Below, one piece after another: positions 9,520 through 16,439 of a stretch of DNA of 64,000 nt. This stretch comes from Mogibacterium sp. (GTDB lineage Bacteria > Bacillota > Clostridia > Peptostreptococcales > Anaerovoracaceae), in NCBI GenBank assembly GCA_017515425.1, contig JAFWFU010000041.1, positions 1 to 64,000 of the forward strand. Reading direction: 5' to 3'. Under the pieces are notes generated by a model. That model was not told the DNA's origin, did not search any database, and was given only the letters and a program-made list of their open reading frames with translations. Position 1 is the stretch's first letter, and each line of letters begins with the position of its first letter. A program made the translations under genes and the position numbers.

Positions 9520-10242
9520 ATGAATAATATAGAACAAGAAAAGATAGGCGCATTCATCGCCCAGCATAGCATCATAAGATATGTAACACTGACAACACAT
9601 GTATTTTGGTTCTTTCCAGTGGTTATTGGCGTATTGTTTTATTTCCCCCTGTTTTTAACACCTGTAATTGTGGGGGAAACAAATTATGCGGATCCAATAG
9701 GTCGAGTTGTAGTAATAGCCTTACTGATTGCGGGTATAATACTCAGGCTACTTTTGGTTAAGTTGGATGAAAGAGAACCCGGAAAGAGTATGTATCTGAC
9801 AGAATTGTTAACAAACATGTATGTAGCTTTCGCGGCCTTGCTTATGTGGTTTAAATTTACCGAACTTATGTATGGACTGCGTGACAGCTTAATTCAGATA
9901 AGTATTCTAATTGTAACGACTCTTATGAGTCTGGCATGTACTCATTACATTGTTAGAGATTGGATTAAAAAAGGAAAATTCATAGATTATGAAGGGAAGA
10001 TAGGAAAGAAGATAGCCCACTCCACAACGGGCAGAGGATTGATTGTTTACATTGTGATAGCAGCGATTTTAAGAAGTATAGCCTCACTGAATTTTGTGGT
10101 AATTGTAGCTGCCGGTATTGTACTATACGGCCCTAACATGGCAATGCTGTACTACCTAAAACTCAGATATGCCAAGAAATACGGCCTAGAAGAATATCTC
10201 CCCGATAGACCTCTTCTGAGCGAATACACAGGTGAAGAGTAA
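9520..10242 (+). CDS. Second putative immunity protein, paralogue of the preceding one
   Basis: A 240-residue multi-membrane protein, the same length as the product of 8691-9413 when the ATG at 9520 (RBS AGGTG six bases upstream) is used. A GTG at 9511 would add three residues. The ends are clearly shared: KIGAFIAQHSIIR at the start, and YYLKLRYAKKYGLEEYLP near the end against YYLKLKYAKKYDLEEYLP in the neighbour. The membrane core has diverged strongly. This is what immunity paralogues specific for different toxin tips look like. It may protect against the tip whose tail survives just upstream or against toxins of kin. No other function is recognisable. Confidence 0.68.
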   Translation: MNNIEQEKIGAFIAQHSIIRYVTLTTHVFWFFPVVIGVLFYFPLFLTPVIVGETNYADPIGRVVVIALLIAGIILRLLLVKLDEREPGKSMYLTELLTNMYVAFAALLMWFKFTELMYGLRDSLIQISILIVTTLMSLACTHYIVRDWIKKGKFIDYEGKIGKKIAHSTTGRGLIVYIVIAAILRSIASLNFVVIVAAGIVLYGPNMAMLYYLKLRYAKKYGLEEYLPDRPLLSEYTGEE

Positions 10243-10262
10243 TCTTATCGTATAGCGTGACT

Positions 10263-10325
10263 GCGCTCGTCTGGGTGGGCTGTGGATTTAAGATAGCAAA
10301 TCTCAGGGCGGGCGCAAACGAGCGC
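10263..10325. repeat. Long inverted repeat after the immunity genes
   Basis: GCGCTCGT at 10263-10270 is the exact reverse complement of ACGAGCGC at 10318-10325. Inside the loop GATTT and AAATC form a second short stem. The structure lies downstream of the last immunity gene but has no run of T, so it is not a standard intrinsic terminator. It could be a transcript-end structure or a relic of module exchange. The remainder of 10243-10396 holds no recognisable gene. Confidence 0.4.
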
Positions 10326-10396
10326 GATTTAACAATCATTAGGAGGCAAGCAAAAACTCCACAATAAGTTGACACTATCCATGGTGGTTTTAAGTG

Positions 10397-10425
10397 TTGA
10401 CAATTTGGGGAAAGGGTGCTAGTCT
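10397..10425 (+). promoter_or_regulatory. Candidate sigma-A promoter of the aromatic operon
   Basis: A perfect -35 box TTGACA (10397-10402) is followed after 17 bases by TAGTCT (10420-10425), which keeps the three most conserved -10 positions. Transcription would begin near 10432, just ahead of the leader peptide. A second TTGACA at 10369-10374 has no matching -10 box. Confidence 0.5.
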
Positions 10426-10455
10426 TTAGCGGTGAAGGGAAATGTCAGAAATACA

Positions 10456-10557
10456 ATGAACAGAGAAAACAATTTCCAAATCGTTTATAACTATAGCTTT
10501 AGAGGCTACGCGGAGGCTTATTACGGCGTCCGCTGTTATAATGTCCTGAGAACCTGA
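10456..10557 (+). CDS. Tyr/Phe-rich leader peptide of the aromatic amino acid attenuator
   Basis: A 33-codon reading frame between the candidate promoter and the leader terminator. It carries six Tyr and two Phe codons (Phe7, Tyr11, Tyr13, Phe15, Tyr18, Tyr22, Tyr23, Tyr28), about a quarter of the peptide, and no Trp. Its codons 5-10 lie in the left arm of a stem whose right arm starts immediately after the stop codon, so ribosome position would decide the fold. The start is supported by an ATGA overlap with a six-codon upstream frame (10442-10459). An AAGGGA at 10435-10440 is the nearest Shine-Dalgarno-like sequence and is not ideally spaced for either start. The product itself need have no function. 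Ribosome stalling on Tyr/Phe codons would be the signal. Confidence 0.75.
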   Translation: MNRENNFQIVYNYSFRGYAEAYYGVRCYNVLRT

Positions 10558-10602
10558 CGATTTGCAAATTGCTTAAAGAATGCTAATAAATCAGTCGTGT
10601 TC
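10470..10602 (+). promoter_or_regulatory. Alternative leader RNA pairings (anti-antiterminator and antiterminator)
   Basis: Segment 1 (10470-10483) pairs with segment 2 (10558-10571) by 13 of 14 base pairs, with a single C/C mismatch. Segment 2 extended left (10550-10563) can instead pair with segment 3 (10588-10602): GAAC with GTTC, a mismatch and a U-G wobble, GAC with GTC, one bulged A, then GATTT with AAATC. Segment 3 contains the whole left arm of the terminator. The 1:2, 2:3 and 3:4 pairings are therefore mutually exclusive in the trp/phe attenuator manner. Segment 1 lies inside the leader peptide gene and segment 2 abuts its stop codon. Seen by direct base pairing; energies were not computed. 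Confidence 0.78.
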
Positions 10603-10623
10603 GAAAGGACACGGCTATTTTTT
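10593..10623 (+). terminator. Leader terminator (attenuator) upstream of the aromatic operon
   Basis: A ten-base-pair stem (10593-10602 with 10107+500 to 10616, that is 10607-10616) including two G-U pairs closes on a GAAA tetraloop at 10603-10606. It is followed by ATTTTTTAT. It lies 29 bases before the first structural gene, too close to serve an upstream operon sensibly, and its left arm is shared with the antiterminator. Confidence 0.85.
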
Positions 10624-10651
10624 ATAAAAACTAGTCAAGGAGAGTAGGAAA

Positions 10652-11512
10652 ATGGAGCTTGGAGAAATTCGCAAAAGGATAAGCAGCATTGATAAGGAAA
10701 TGGCGGAGCTATTCGTCAAGAGAATGGAAGCAGTCAAGGAAGTTGCCGAGTATAAAGGTGAGCGAGGGCTTCCCGTCGAGGATTATGAGAGGGAAATGTC
10801 GCTCATAACAGATATGAGCTCTAAGATAGAAGACGAGAAAATTCGAATGACCTATGTCAGATTTCTTCAAAACACTATGGAGCTGAGTAAGCAGTTGCAA
10901 TATCGTATGCTGAACGGACTTCGAATAGCCTGCACAGGCGAAGAGGGCACAGCGGGACATCATGCTGCCACTATGAGGTTTAGCGACGAAAACCTCTGTT
11001 CCTTCTCGAGCTTCGAGAAGGCATACAGGGCTGCCGAGACGGGAGAATGCGATTTGGCTGTGCTGCCTATGGAAAACAGCTATGACGGGGAGATCGGACA
11101 GGTATATGACCTTATCTTTTCAGGCTCTCTATTTGTAAATGATGTATTTGCCGTAGAGTACAATGGGAGCACGACGAGGTATGCGGTGCTCTCGCGTATC
11201 GAGAATGATTTTTCGTCGAAATCAAAGAAAAAGGGAGAGGCCTTCCTCGTGATGTTCACCGTAAAGGACGAGATAGGCGGGCTGGCAAAGGCTGTGAATA
11301 TTATCAGCGCCTACGGCTTCAATATGAGGGTCATGCGCTCAAGACCTATGAAGGATTTGCCGTGGAGTTACTATATCTACGCGGAACTCATAGGTGATTG
11401 CAGCCGAGAGAGTGCTAAACGCATAAGCAGGGCTTTGGAATCCTCATGCCCGACGGTGAAGATTGTGGGGCATTTTGTGGAGAACCCGAAAGACTTCGCC
11501 ACATCTGCATGA
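10652..11512 (+). CDS. Chorismate mutase (AroQ) fused to a shortened prephenate dehydratase-like and ACT domain
   Basis: First gene of the operon, 286 residues. Residues 1 to about 85 are an AroQ chorismate mutase (IRKRISSIDKEMAELFVKRMEAV and the PVEDYERE region), converting chorismate to prephenate. Residues 90-150 resemble the first lobe of prephenate dehydratase (AVLPMENSYDGEIGQVYDLI), and GSTTRYAVLS resembles the catalytic NxTRF segment. The roughly 75 residues normally between these, which form the second lobe, are absent. An ACT-type domain closes the protein (MFTVKDEIGGLAKAVNII, then SRP). A complete dehydratase is encoded at 17468, so this protein probably acts as a chorismate mutase with a Phe/Tyr-sensing ACT tail, and dehydratase activity is doubtful. 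RBS AAGGAGAG precedes the ATG. Confidence 0.8.
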   Translation: MELGEIRKRISSIDKEMAELFVKRMEAVKEVAEYKGERGLPVEDYEREMSLITDMSSKIEDEKIRMTYVRFLQNTMELSKQLQYRMLNGLRIACTGEEGTAGHHAATMRFSDENLCSFSSFEKAYRAAETGECDLAVLPMENSYDGEIGQVYDLIFSGSLFVNDVFAVEYNGSTTRYAVLSRIENDFSSKSKKKGEAFLVMFTVKDEIGGLAKAVNIISAYGFNMRVMRSRPMKDLPWSYYIYAELIGDCSRESAKRISRALESSCPTVKIVGHFVENPKDFATSA

Positions 11513-11554
11513 AAAACGCAGGGAGCATAACCGAAGGTTGCGAAAGGATAGAAA

Positions 11555-12564
11555 ATGGGCATAAGGATAAATCTGGCAGACAGAAGCTATGACATTATAT
11601 CGAAAACGGCTGCATTGAAAAGGCGGGGGAGCTCCTCGACCTTGACAGACGCTGCTTTTTAATCACGGACGAAAAGGTTCCGCGAGAATATATCGAAACG
11701 GTCGCCGAGCAATGCAGAGAAAAGCATATATTTATATTGCCGGTCGGCGAAAGCTCTAAGAGCATGGGAATGCTGGAGCGAATTCTGATGTCCATGCTCC
11801 AGGCGGGATTTACCCGCAGGGACTGCGTAATAGCGGTTGGAGGCGGCGTGCCCGGAGATATTGGGGGATTTGCGGCGGCGACATATATGCGCGGGATTGA
11901 TTTCTACAATATTCCGACCACTCTTTTATCGCAGGCGGACAGCTCAATCGGGGGAAAAACGGCGGTTAACCTCGGCGGAGTGAAAAATATCGCAGGGGCA
12001 TTTTGGCAGCCGAGGAAGGTGCTGATTGACCCCGTGACCCTGAATACTCTTGATGAAAGACAGATAGCTGCGGGAATGGCAGAGATAGTCAAGGCTGGGC
12101 TTATAGCCGACGCGGAGCTATTCAGATGTGTTGAAGAGAATTGCAAATCGGAAATGGATATGGCGAAGGTCATAGAAGCGGCTTTGAAGGTCAAGAAGGC
12201 GGTCGTTGAAGAGGACGAGCGCGAAGGTGATTTGCGGAGAATTCTGAACTTCGGGCATACGATAGGGCATGGCATTGAAAGCGTGACGGGAATGCTGCAT
12301 GGAGAATGCGTTGCCATGGGAATGATACCCATGTGCTCGGCAGAGGTTAGGCGGAGGCTTGTACGCGTGCTGGAGCCTTTGGGGCTTCCTGTATCGGCGG
12401 ACTGTGATTCCGAGGCGGTATTCGAGGCTGTTATGCATGATAAGAAAATAGTGGACGGCGAGGTCATGGCGGTTTATGTTTCTGAGCCGGGGACTGCGAA
12501 AATCGTAAAACTTACGGCTGAGAACATAAGAGATATGATAGATAGTATTTGTCATACGGCGTAA
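11555..12564 (+). CDS. aroB: 3-Dehydroquinate synthase AroB, one-base frameshift near residue 17
   Basis: Second shikimate step: DAHP to 3-dehydroquinate, NAD- and metal-dependent. Translation from the ATG at 11555 (RBS AAAGGAT) gives a normal AroB start (MGIRINLADRSYDIISK) and then falls out of frame at the A run 11603-11606. The other frame continues as NGCIEKAGELLDLDRRCFLITDE with no gap to the stop at 12562-12564. Restoring one A would give a 336-residue protein of family length. The body is intact: GGGVPGDIGGF, the NIPTTLLSQADSSIGGKT segment, and metal ligands in MAEIVKAG, NFGHTIGHG and HGECVAMGM. The flaw looks like a homopolymer error or a recent mutation. Without a correction only an internal start (for example TTG 11737) would be read. 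Confidence 0.85.
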
Positions 12565-12662
12565 AGCAATTATACAGAGAAGAGCCCTTTCACAGCGTAG
12601 TGACATTATACATAGAAGAACTTTCACACGGCGCAGAGCCAAATTACAGAAAGGCATTGATT
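12565..12662 (+). repeat. Imperfect direct repeat in the aroB-aroC spacer
   Basis: Two related blocks follow each other: TTATACAGAGAAGAGCCCTT near 12571 and TTATACATAGAAGAACTTTC near 12606, each continuing into a similar CACA-G/CG tail. A third partial block (AATTACAGAAAGGC) supplies the aroC ribosome binding site. The stretch is open in the aroC frame but is not part of chorismate synthase. Confidence 0.5.
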
Positions 12663-13769
12663 ATGAAAAATTCATTCGGAAGCAGCGTTATTATCACTCT
12701 ATTCGGGGAAAGCCACGGAGCAGCTATCGGGGCTGTAATAGACGGGATTGCTCCGGGTATTAGAGTTGGAGAGGAATTCATCAGTCATCAGCTTGAGCTG
12801 AGAAAACCCTATGGAAGTATATCAACACCTCGGCGCGAAGCCGACGAATTTCAAATTATCAGCGGCGTATTCGAAGGACGAACTACAGGAACGCCGATTT
12901 GCATAATGATACCCAATACCAATCAGAATAGCAGGGATTACAAGTCTGAGAGAAACCTTGCGAGACCGGGTCATGCCGACTACACCGCACATCTGAAATA
13001 CCAGGGATATGAGGATTATAGAGGCGGCGGTCATTTTTCAGGAAGGATAACGGCGGCTTTGGTCGCCGCGGGTGCTGTCTGCATTTCCGCACTCAGGGAG
13101 AAAGGCATTTCTATCGGAACGCATATAGCCCGCCTGGGTGGTATAAGCGACCGAGGCTTTGGCATAAATGATGAAGATCTGGCTTCGGATATTGCATATC
13201 TGAACGAAAGGAAATTCGCCGCTCTTGACGAGCAAAAGGCAGAAGCTATGCAGAATGCGATCAGAGAGGCGGCGGCGGACGGCGACAGTATAGGCGGCAT
13301 TCTTGAAACTGCGGTAATAGGGCTGCCTGCCGGAACAGGCGAGCCGTGGTTTGACACATTGGAAGGCGTAATATCGCATGGGATTTTTTCCATTCCGGGT
13401 ATTAAAGGCGTTCAGTTCGGGGGAGGCTTCGACCTTGCAGACGAGAGGGGCAGTGTCTATAACGACGAGCTGCGTATGCAGGAAGACAGAGTGGTAAGCC
13501 TCACAAATAATAATGGCGGAATAAACGGGGGAATATCAAACGGTATGCCGATTATATTCCGAAGCGCTGTAAAGCCCACGCCTTCAATACATAAGGAGCA
13601 GAAAACGATAGACCTTATAAGGAGGGAGGACGCGATAATAAAGGTCGGAGGAAGGCATGACCCAGCGATTATACATAGAGCTAGAGTCGTCGTTGACTCA
13701 ATGACCGCCCTCGCAATAGCCGACCAATTAGCGCAGAGATTCGGAACTGATTGGCTGAGAGCTGAATAA
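12663..13769 (+). CDS. aroC: Chorismate synthase
   Basis: Converts 5-enolpyruvylshikimate-3-phosphate to chorismate using reduced flavin, the last shared step of the pathway. The ATG at 12663 (RBS AGAAAGG) gives the usual family start MKNSFGSSVIITLFGESHG and 368 residues, the normal length. An upstream in-frame extension to 12549 overlaps aroB and is not conserved in type, so I rejected it. Hallmarks seen are FGESHG, RPGHADYTAHLKY, RGGGHFSGRITAA and GGRHDPAIIHRARVVVDSM. It lies in tandem with aroB and the aroE-aroK fusion. Confidence 0.95.
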   Translation: MKNSFGSSVIITLFGESHGAAIGAVIDGIAPGIRVGEEFISHQLELRKPYGSISTPRREADEFQIISGVFEGRTTGTPICIMIPNTNQNSRDYKSERNLARPGHADYTAHLKYQGYEDYRGGGHFSGRITAALVAAGAVCISALREKGISIGTHIARLGGISDRGFGINDEDLASDIAYLNERKFAALDEQKAEAMQNAIREAAADGDSIGGILETAVIGLPAGTGEPWFDTLEGVISHGIFSIPGIKGVQFGGGFDLADERGSVYNDELRMQEDRVVSLTNNNGGINGGISNGMPIIFRSAVKPTPSIHKEQKTIDLIRREDAIIKVGGRHDPAIIHRARVVVDSMTALAIADQLAQRFGTDWLRAE

Positions 13770-13864
13770 AAAGAAGAAAAAATTGAGATATAGCCGAAGA
13801 AGAGGCAGAATGAACAGAGAAATAGTTGGAGAAAAACAACTGAAAGAAAGTCGGAGAAGTAGAA

Positions 13865-15205
13865 ATGAAATGCGCTTTGATAGGAGAAAAGCTGGGACAT
13901 AGCTTTTCAAAGGAGATACATGAGGCTTTAGGCAAATATGAATATGAGCATATCGAGCTGACCCCTGATGAGGTCGAGCCCTTTATTTCCAAGCGCGAAT
14001 TTAACGGCCTAAATATAACCATTCCGTATAAACAGAGCGTAATGCCACTCCTAGATGAGATAAGTGAAACGGCAAGGGAGATAGGCGCGGTAAACACCAT
14101 AGTCAATAGGAATGGGAGACTGATCGGTTACAACACGGACTACGGCGGTATGAAACTGCTGATAGAAAGAACGGGAATCAACCTCAGTGGGAAAAAGGTA
14201 TTCATAGCAGGGACGGGCGGAACTAGCAGCACGGCGGCAAAGATCTGTCAAAATCTGGGAGCCTCAGAGGTTGTTATCGCCAGCCGAAGCGGAAGAAACG
14301 GTGCGCTTAGATATGAGGACTCATATAGAATGCATGGCGACGCGGCGCTTCTAATCAATACGACGCCCGCGGGGATGCACCCCGATACGGATAGCGTTCC
14401 GATAATGCTCGACTGCTTTACTCAGGCGGAAGGCGTGGTGGACGTAATCTACAATCCGATGCAAACGAGGCTCATAAGGGAAGCAAGAGAAAAAGGCATT
14501 AGGGCGGAAAATGGGCTCTATATGCTGGTAGCACAGGCGGTATTGGCGTCGAAGCTTTTTACCGGAGAAAGTACGGACGAGATAGAGACAGTCGCGGCGA
14601 CAAAGGCGGAAGCCGCTGCGGAGACGAAGACAGCCGCTGAGAGGAACACTGTCGCGGCGACAGCGGTGCCTACAGAGGAAATACAAAAAACGATAGAAGG
14701 AATATACAAGGAACTTATAAAGAAGAAACGCAGCATAGTGCTGACGGGTATGCCGAGAAGCGGCAAGTCAACGCTCGGCAAAATGCTTGCGGAGAAGCTC
14801 GGCAGAGAGCTCGTGGAAACAGATGAAGAAATAGTCGCTGAGGCGGGAATGCCGATAGCGCAGATTTTCTCGAAATACGGCGAAGAGCATTTCCGCGATA
14901 TTGAGAGTAGGATTATAAAGAAAGTATCGCAGAGGAGCGGGCTAGTCATATCGACGGGCGGCGGAGCGGTTCTCAGAAAGGAAAATGTCGATTCGCTTCG
15001 AATGAACGGCATAATAGTATTTCTCGACAGATCGCTTGAGAAACTCCTGCCTTCGAGAAGCAGACCTCTCGCCGACACGGCAGAGAAGATAAGAAGGCTC
15101 TACGAAGAGAGACTTCCCATATACATCAAAACAGCAGATGTGAGGGTCAAAATTGAGGGAACAGAGGAGCAATCATTAGAGAGGATAATGGGGGTGCTGG
15201 AGTGA
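13865..15205 (+). CDS. Fused shikimate dehydrogenase-shikimate kinase (AroE-AroK)
   Basis: A 446-residue bifunctional enzyme. Residues 1 to about 240 are shikimate dehydrogenase: substrate motif GHSFSKEIHEAL, NITIPYK with the catalytic Lys, NTDYGG, the nucleotide loop GTGGTSSTA and NTTPAGMHP. After a 45-residue Ala/Thr/Glu-rich linker, residues from about 290 are shikimate kinase, with P-loop GMPRSGKST, the DxD-like ETDEEI, GEEHFRDIE and STGGGAV. It would reduce 3-dehydroshikimate and phosphorylate the product, coupling two consecutive steps. The linker DNA contains the 12-mer GTCGCGGCGACA twice, suggesting it grew by duplication. Its end overlaps the GTG start of aroA. Confidence 0.93.
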   Translation: MKCALIGEKLGHSFSKEIHEALGKYEYEHIELTPDEVEPFISKREFNGLNITIPYKQSVMPLLDEISETAREIGAVNTIVNRNGRLIGYNTDYGGMKLLIERTGINLSGKKVFIAGTGGTSSTAAKICQNLGASEVVIASRSGRNGALRYEDSYRMHGDAALLINTTPAGMHPDTDSVPIMLDCFTQAEGVVDVIYNPMQTRLIREAREKGIRAENGLYMLVAQAVLASKLFTGESTDEIETVAATKAEAAAETKTAAERNTVAATAVPTEEIQKTIEGIYKELIKKKRSIVLTGMPRSGKSTLGKMLAEKLGRELVETDEEIVAEAGMPIAQIFSKYGEEHFRDIESRIIKKVSQRSGLVISTGGGAVLRKENVDSLRMNGIIVFLDRSLEKLLPSRSRPLADTAEKIRRLYEERLPIYIKTADVRVKIEGTEEQSLERIMGVLE

Positions 15206-16404
15206 AAATCACAATATTTCCATATGACTGCAAAGGAAAGAGGGTTTCCGCACCGCCTTCTAAAAGCCAGGCGCATAGGGCGCTCATCTGCTCGGGACTT
15301 GCAGAAGGGAAGAGCCATATCAGCAATATAGCCATGTCTGACGACATACTTGCGACCATAGACTGTCTGCGTGCTCTCGGCGCAGAGATAGAATGCGATA
15401 CCGAGAATATGACGGCAGAGGTCAGCGGCGCAGGCTCTTATACAGGCGCAGAGCTCCTCATGCCATGCAGAGAAAGCGGGAGCACGCTCAGATTTATGAT
15501 TCCTATATGCGCGGTTTCAGGGGCGGCCGCTACACTTACGGGAAGCCCCAGGCTAATGGAAAGACCGATTTCGATATATGAGAAAATCCTGAATGAACAG
15601 GGCGTCATCATTGAAAAAACGGAGACGAGCCTTAGGATAGAGGGAACTCTCAAAGGTGGAGAATTCCATATCCCGGGGAATATAAGCAGTCAGTTCGTGA
15701 GCGGTCTGCTCTTCGCCCTTCCCTTATGCGGAGAGGACAGCATACTGAGGATTACCGAAGTTGTGGAGAGCAAGCCTTATATAGACATGACGATAGAGGC
15801 GCTGAGGGAACACGGCGTGCGCGTTGACAGGCAGGGAGATTCTGTTTTGGAAATTCCCGGCAGACAGAGATATAAGCCTGCGGATATAAAGATTGAAGGT
15901 GATTGGTCGAATGCGGCAAATCTGATAGCCATAGGCGCGACCGTCGAAGGGCTGAAAAGTGAAAGCTCGCAGGGCGATAGATTCTGCATAGAGATGTTTC
16001 ACCTGCTGGACGAGGGAACTGCCACTCTCGACATATCCGACTGTCCCGATCTAGCCCCGATTCTCATGGCATATGCAGCCCTGCGCCATGGTTGCATATT
16101 ACATGGCACAAAGAGGCTTAGATATAAGGAATCCGACAGGGGAGAAGCCATGCGGACGGAGCTTGCAAAGGCGGGTGTCAGAGTGTTGATAGATGATGAC
16201 AGCATAAAGGTGGGCTGCGGCGTGGAGACTCCGGCGGAGAGCTTCTACGGGCATAATGATCACCGTATAGTTATGGCTATGTCCGCTATATGTTTAAGAA
16301 CAGGAGGGTCAATCGAGGGAGCCGAGGCGGTTAGAAAGAGCTTTCCAGACTATTTCGACAGACTCGCTGAGATGGGCGTAACCATGAAAAGGGATATTTG
16401 TTAA
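15202..16404 (+). CDS. aroA: 3-Phosphoshikimate 1-carboxyvinyltransferase (EPSP synthase)
   Basis: Joins shikimate-3-phosphate and PEP. GTG start overlapping the previous stop (GTGA), 400 residues. Family motifs are SAPPSKSQAHRALICSGLA, RESGSTLRFMIPICA, GDWSNAANLIAIGA, RYKESDRGEAMRTEL and HNDHRIVMAMS. The active-site Asp/Glu and Lys/Arg positions look intact. There is no extra domain. The protein fills the gap between the AroE-AroK fusion and AroC chemically, so with aroB the cluster encodes DAHP to chorismate except for a 3-dehydroquinate dehydratase, which I do not see in the window. Confidence 0.95.
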   Translation: MKITIFPYDCKGKRVSAPPSKSQAHRALICSGLAEGKSHISNIAMSDDILATIDCLRALGAEIECDTENMTAEVSGAGSYTGAELLMPCRESGSTLRFMIPICAVSGAAATLTGSPRLMERPISIYEKILNEQGVIIEKTETSLRIEGTLKGGEFHIPGNISSQFVSGLLFALPLCGEDSILRITEVVESKPYIDMTIEALREHGVRVDRQGDSVLEIPGRQRYKPADIKIEGDWSNAANLIAIGATVEGLKSESSQGDRFCIEMFHLLDEGTATLDISDCPDLAPILMAYAALRHGCILHGTKRLRYKESDRGEAMRTELAKAGVRVLIDDDSIKVGCGVETPAESFYGHNDHRIVMAMSAICLRTGGSIEGAEAVRKSFPDYFDRLAEMGVTMKRDIC

Positions 16405-16439
16405 GGAAAATATTATATGGATAAGGAGACTCAAACTAT

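Noticed and set aside
10243..10651. T-box riboswitch upstream of the aromatic operon
   Set aside because: No TGGNACCGCG-like T-box sequence or specifier-loop architecture is visible. The leader fits ribosome-mediated attenuation instead.
11600..11612. Programmed -1 frameshift in aroB
   Set aside because: The site lacks a standard slippery heptamer (X XXY YYZ), no stimulatory SD or hairpin is obvious, and AroB is not known to be made this way. A one-base error or mutation is simpler.
12549..12662. N-terminal extension of chorismate synthase
   Set aside because: Overlaps aroB, consists of repeat-derived sequence, and the family start MKNSFG at 12663 has its own RBS.
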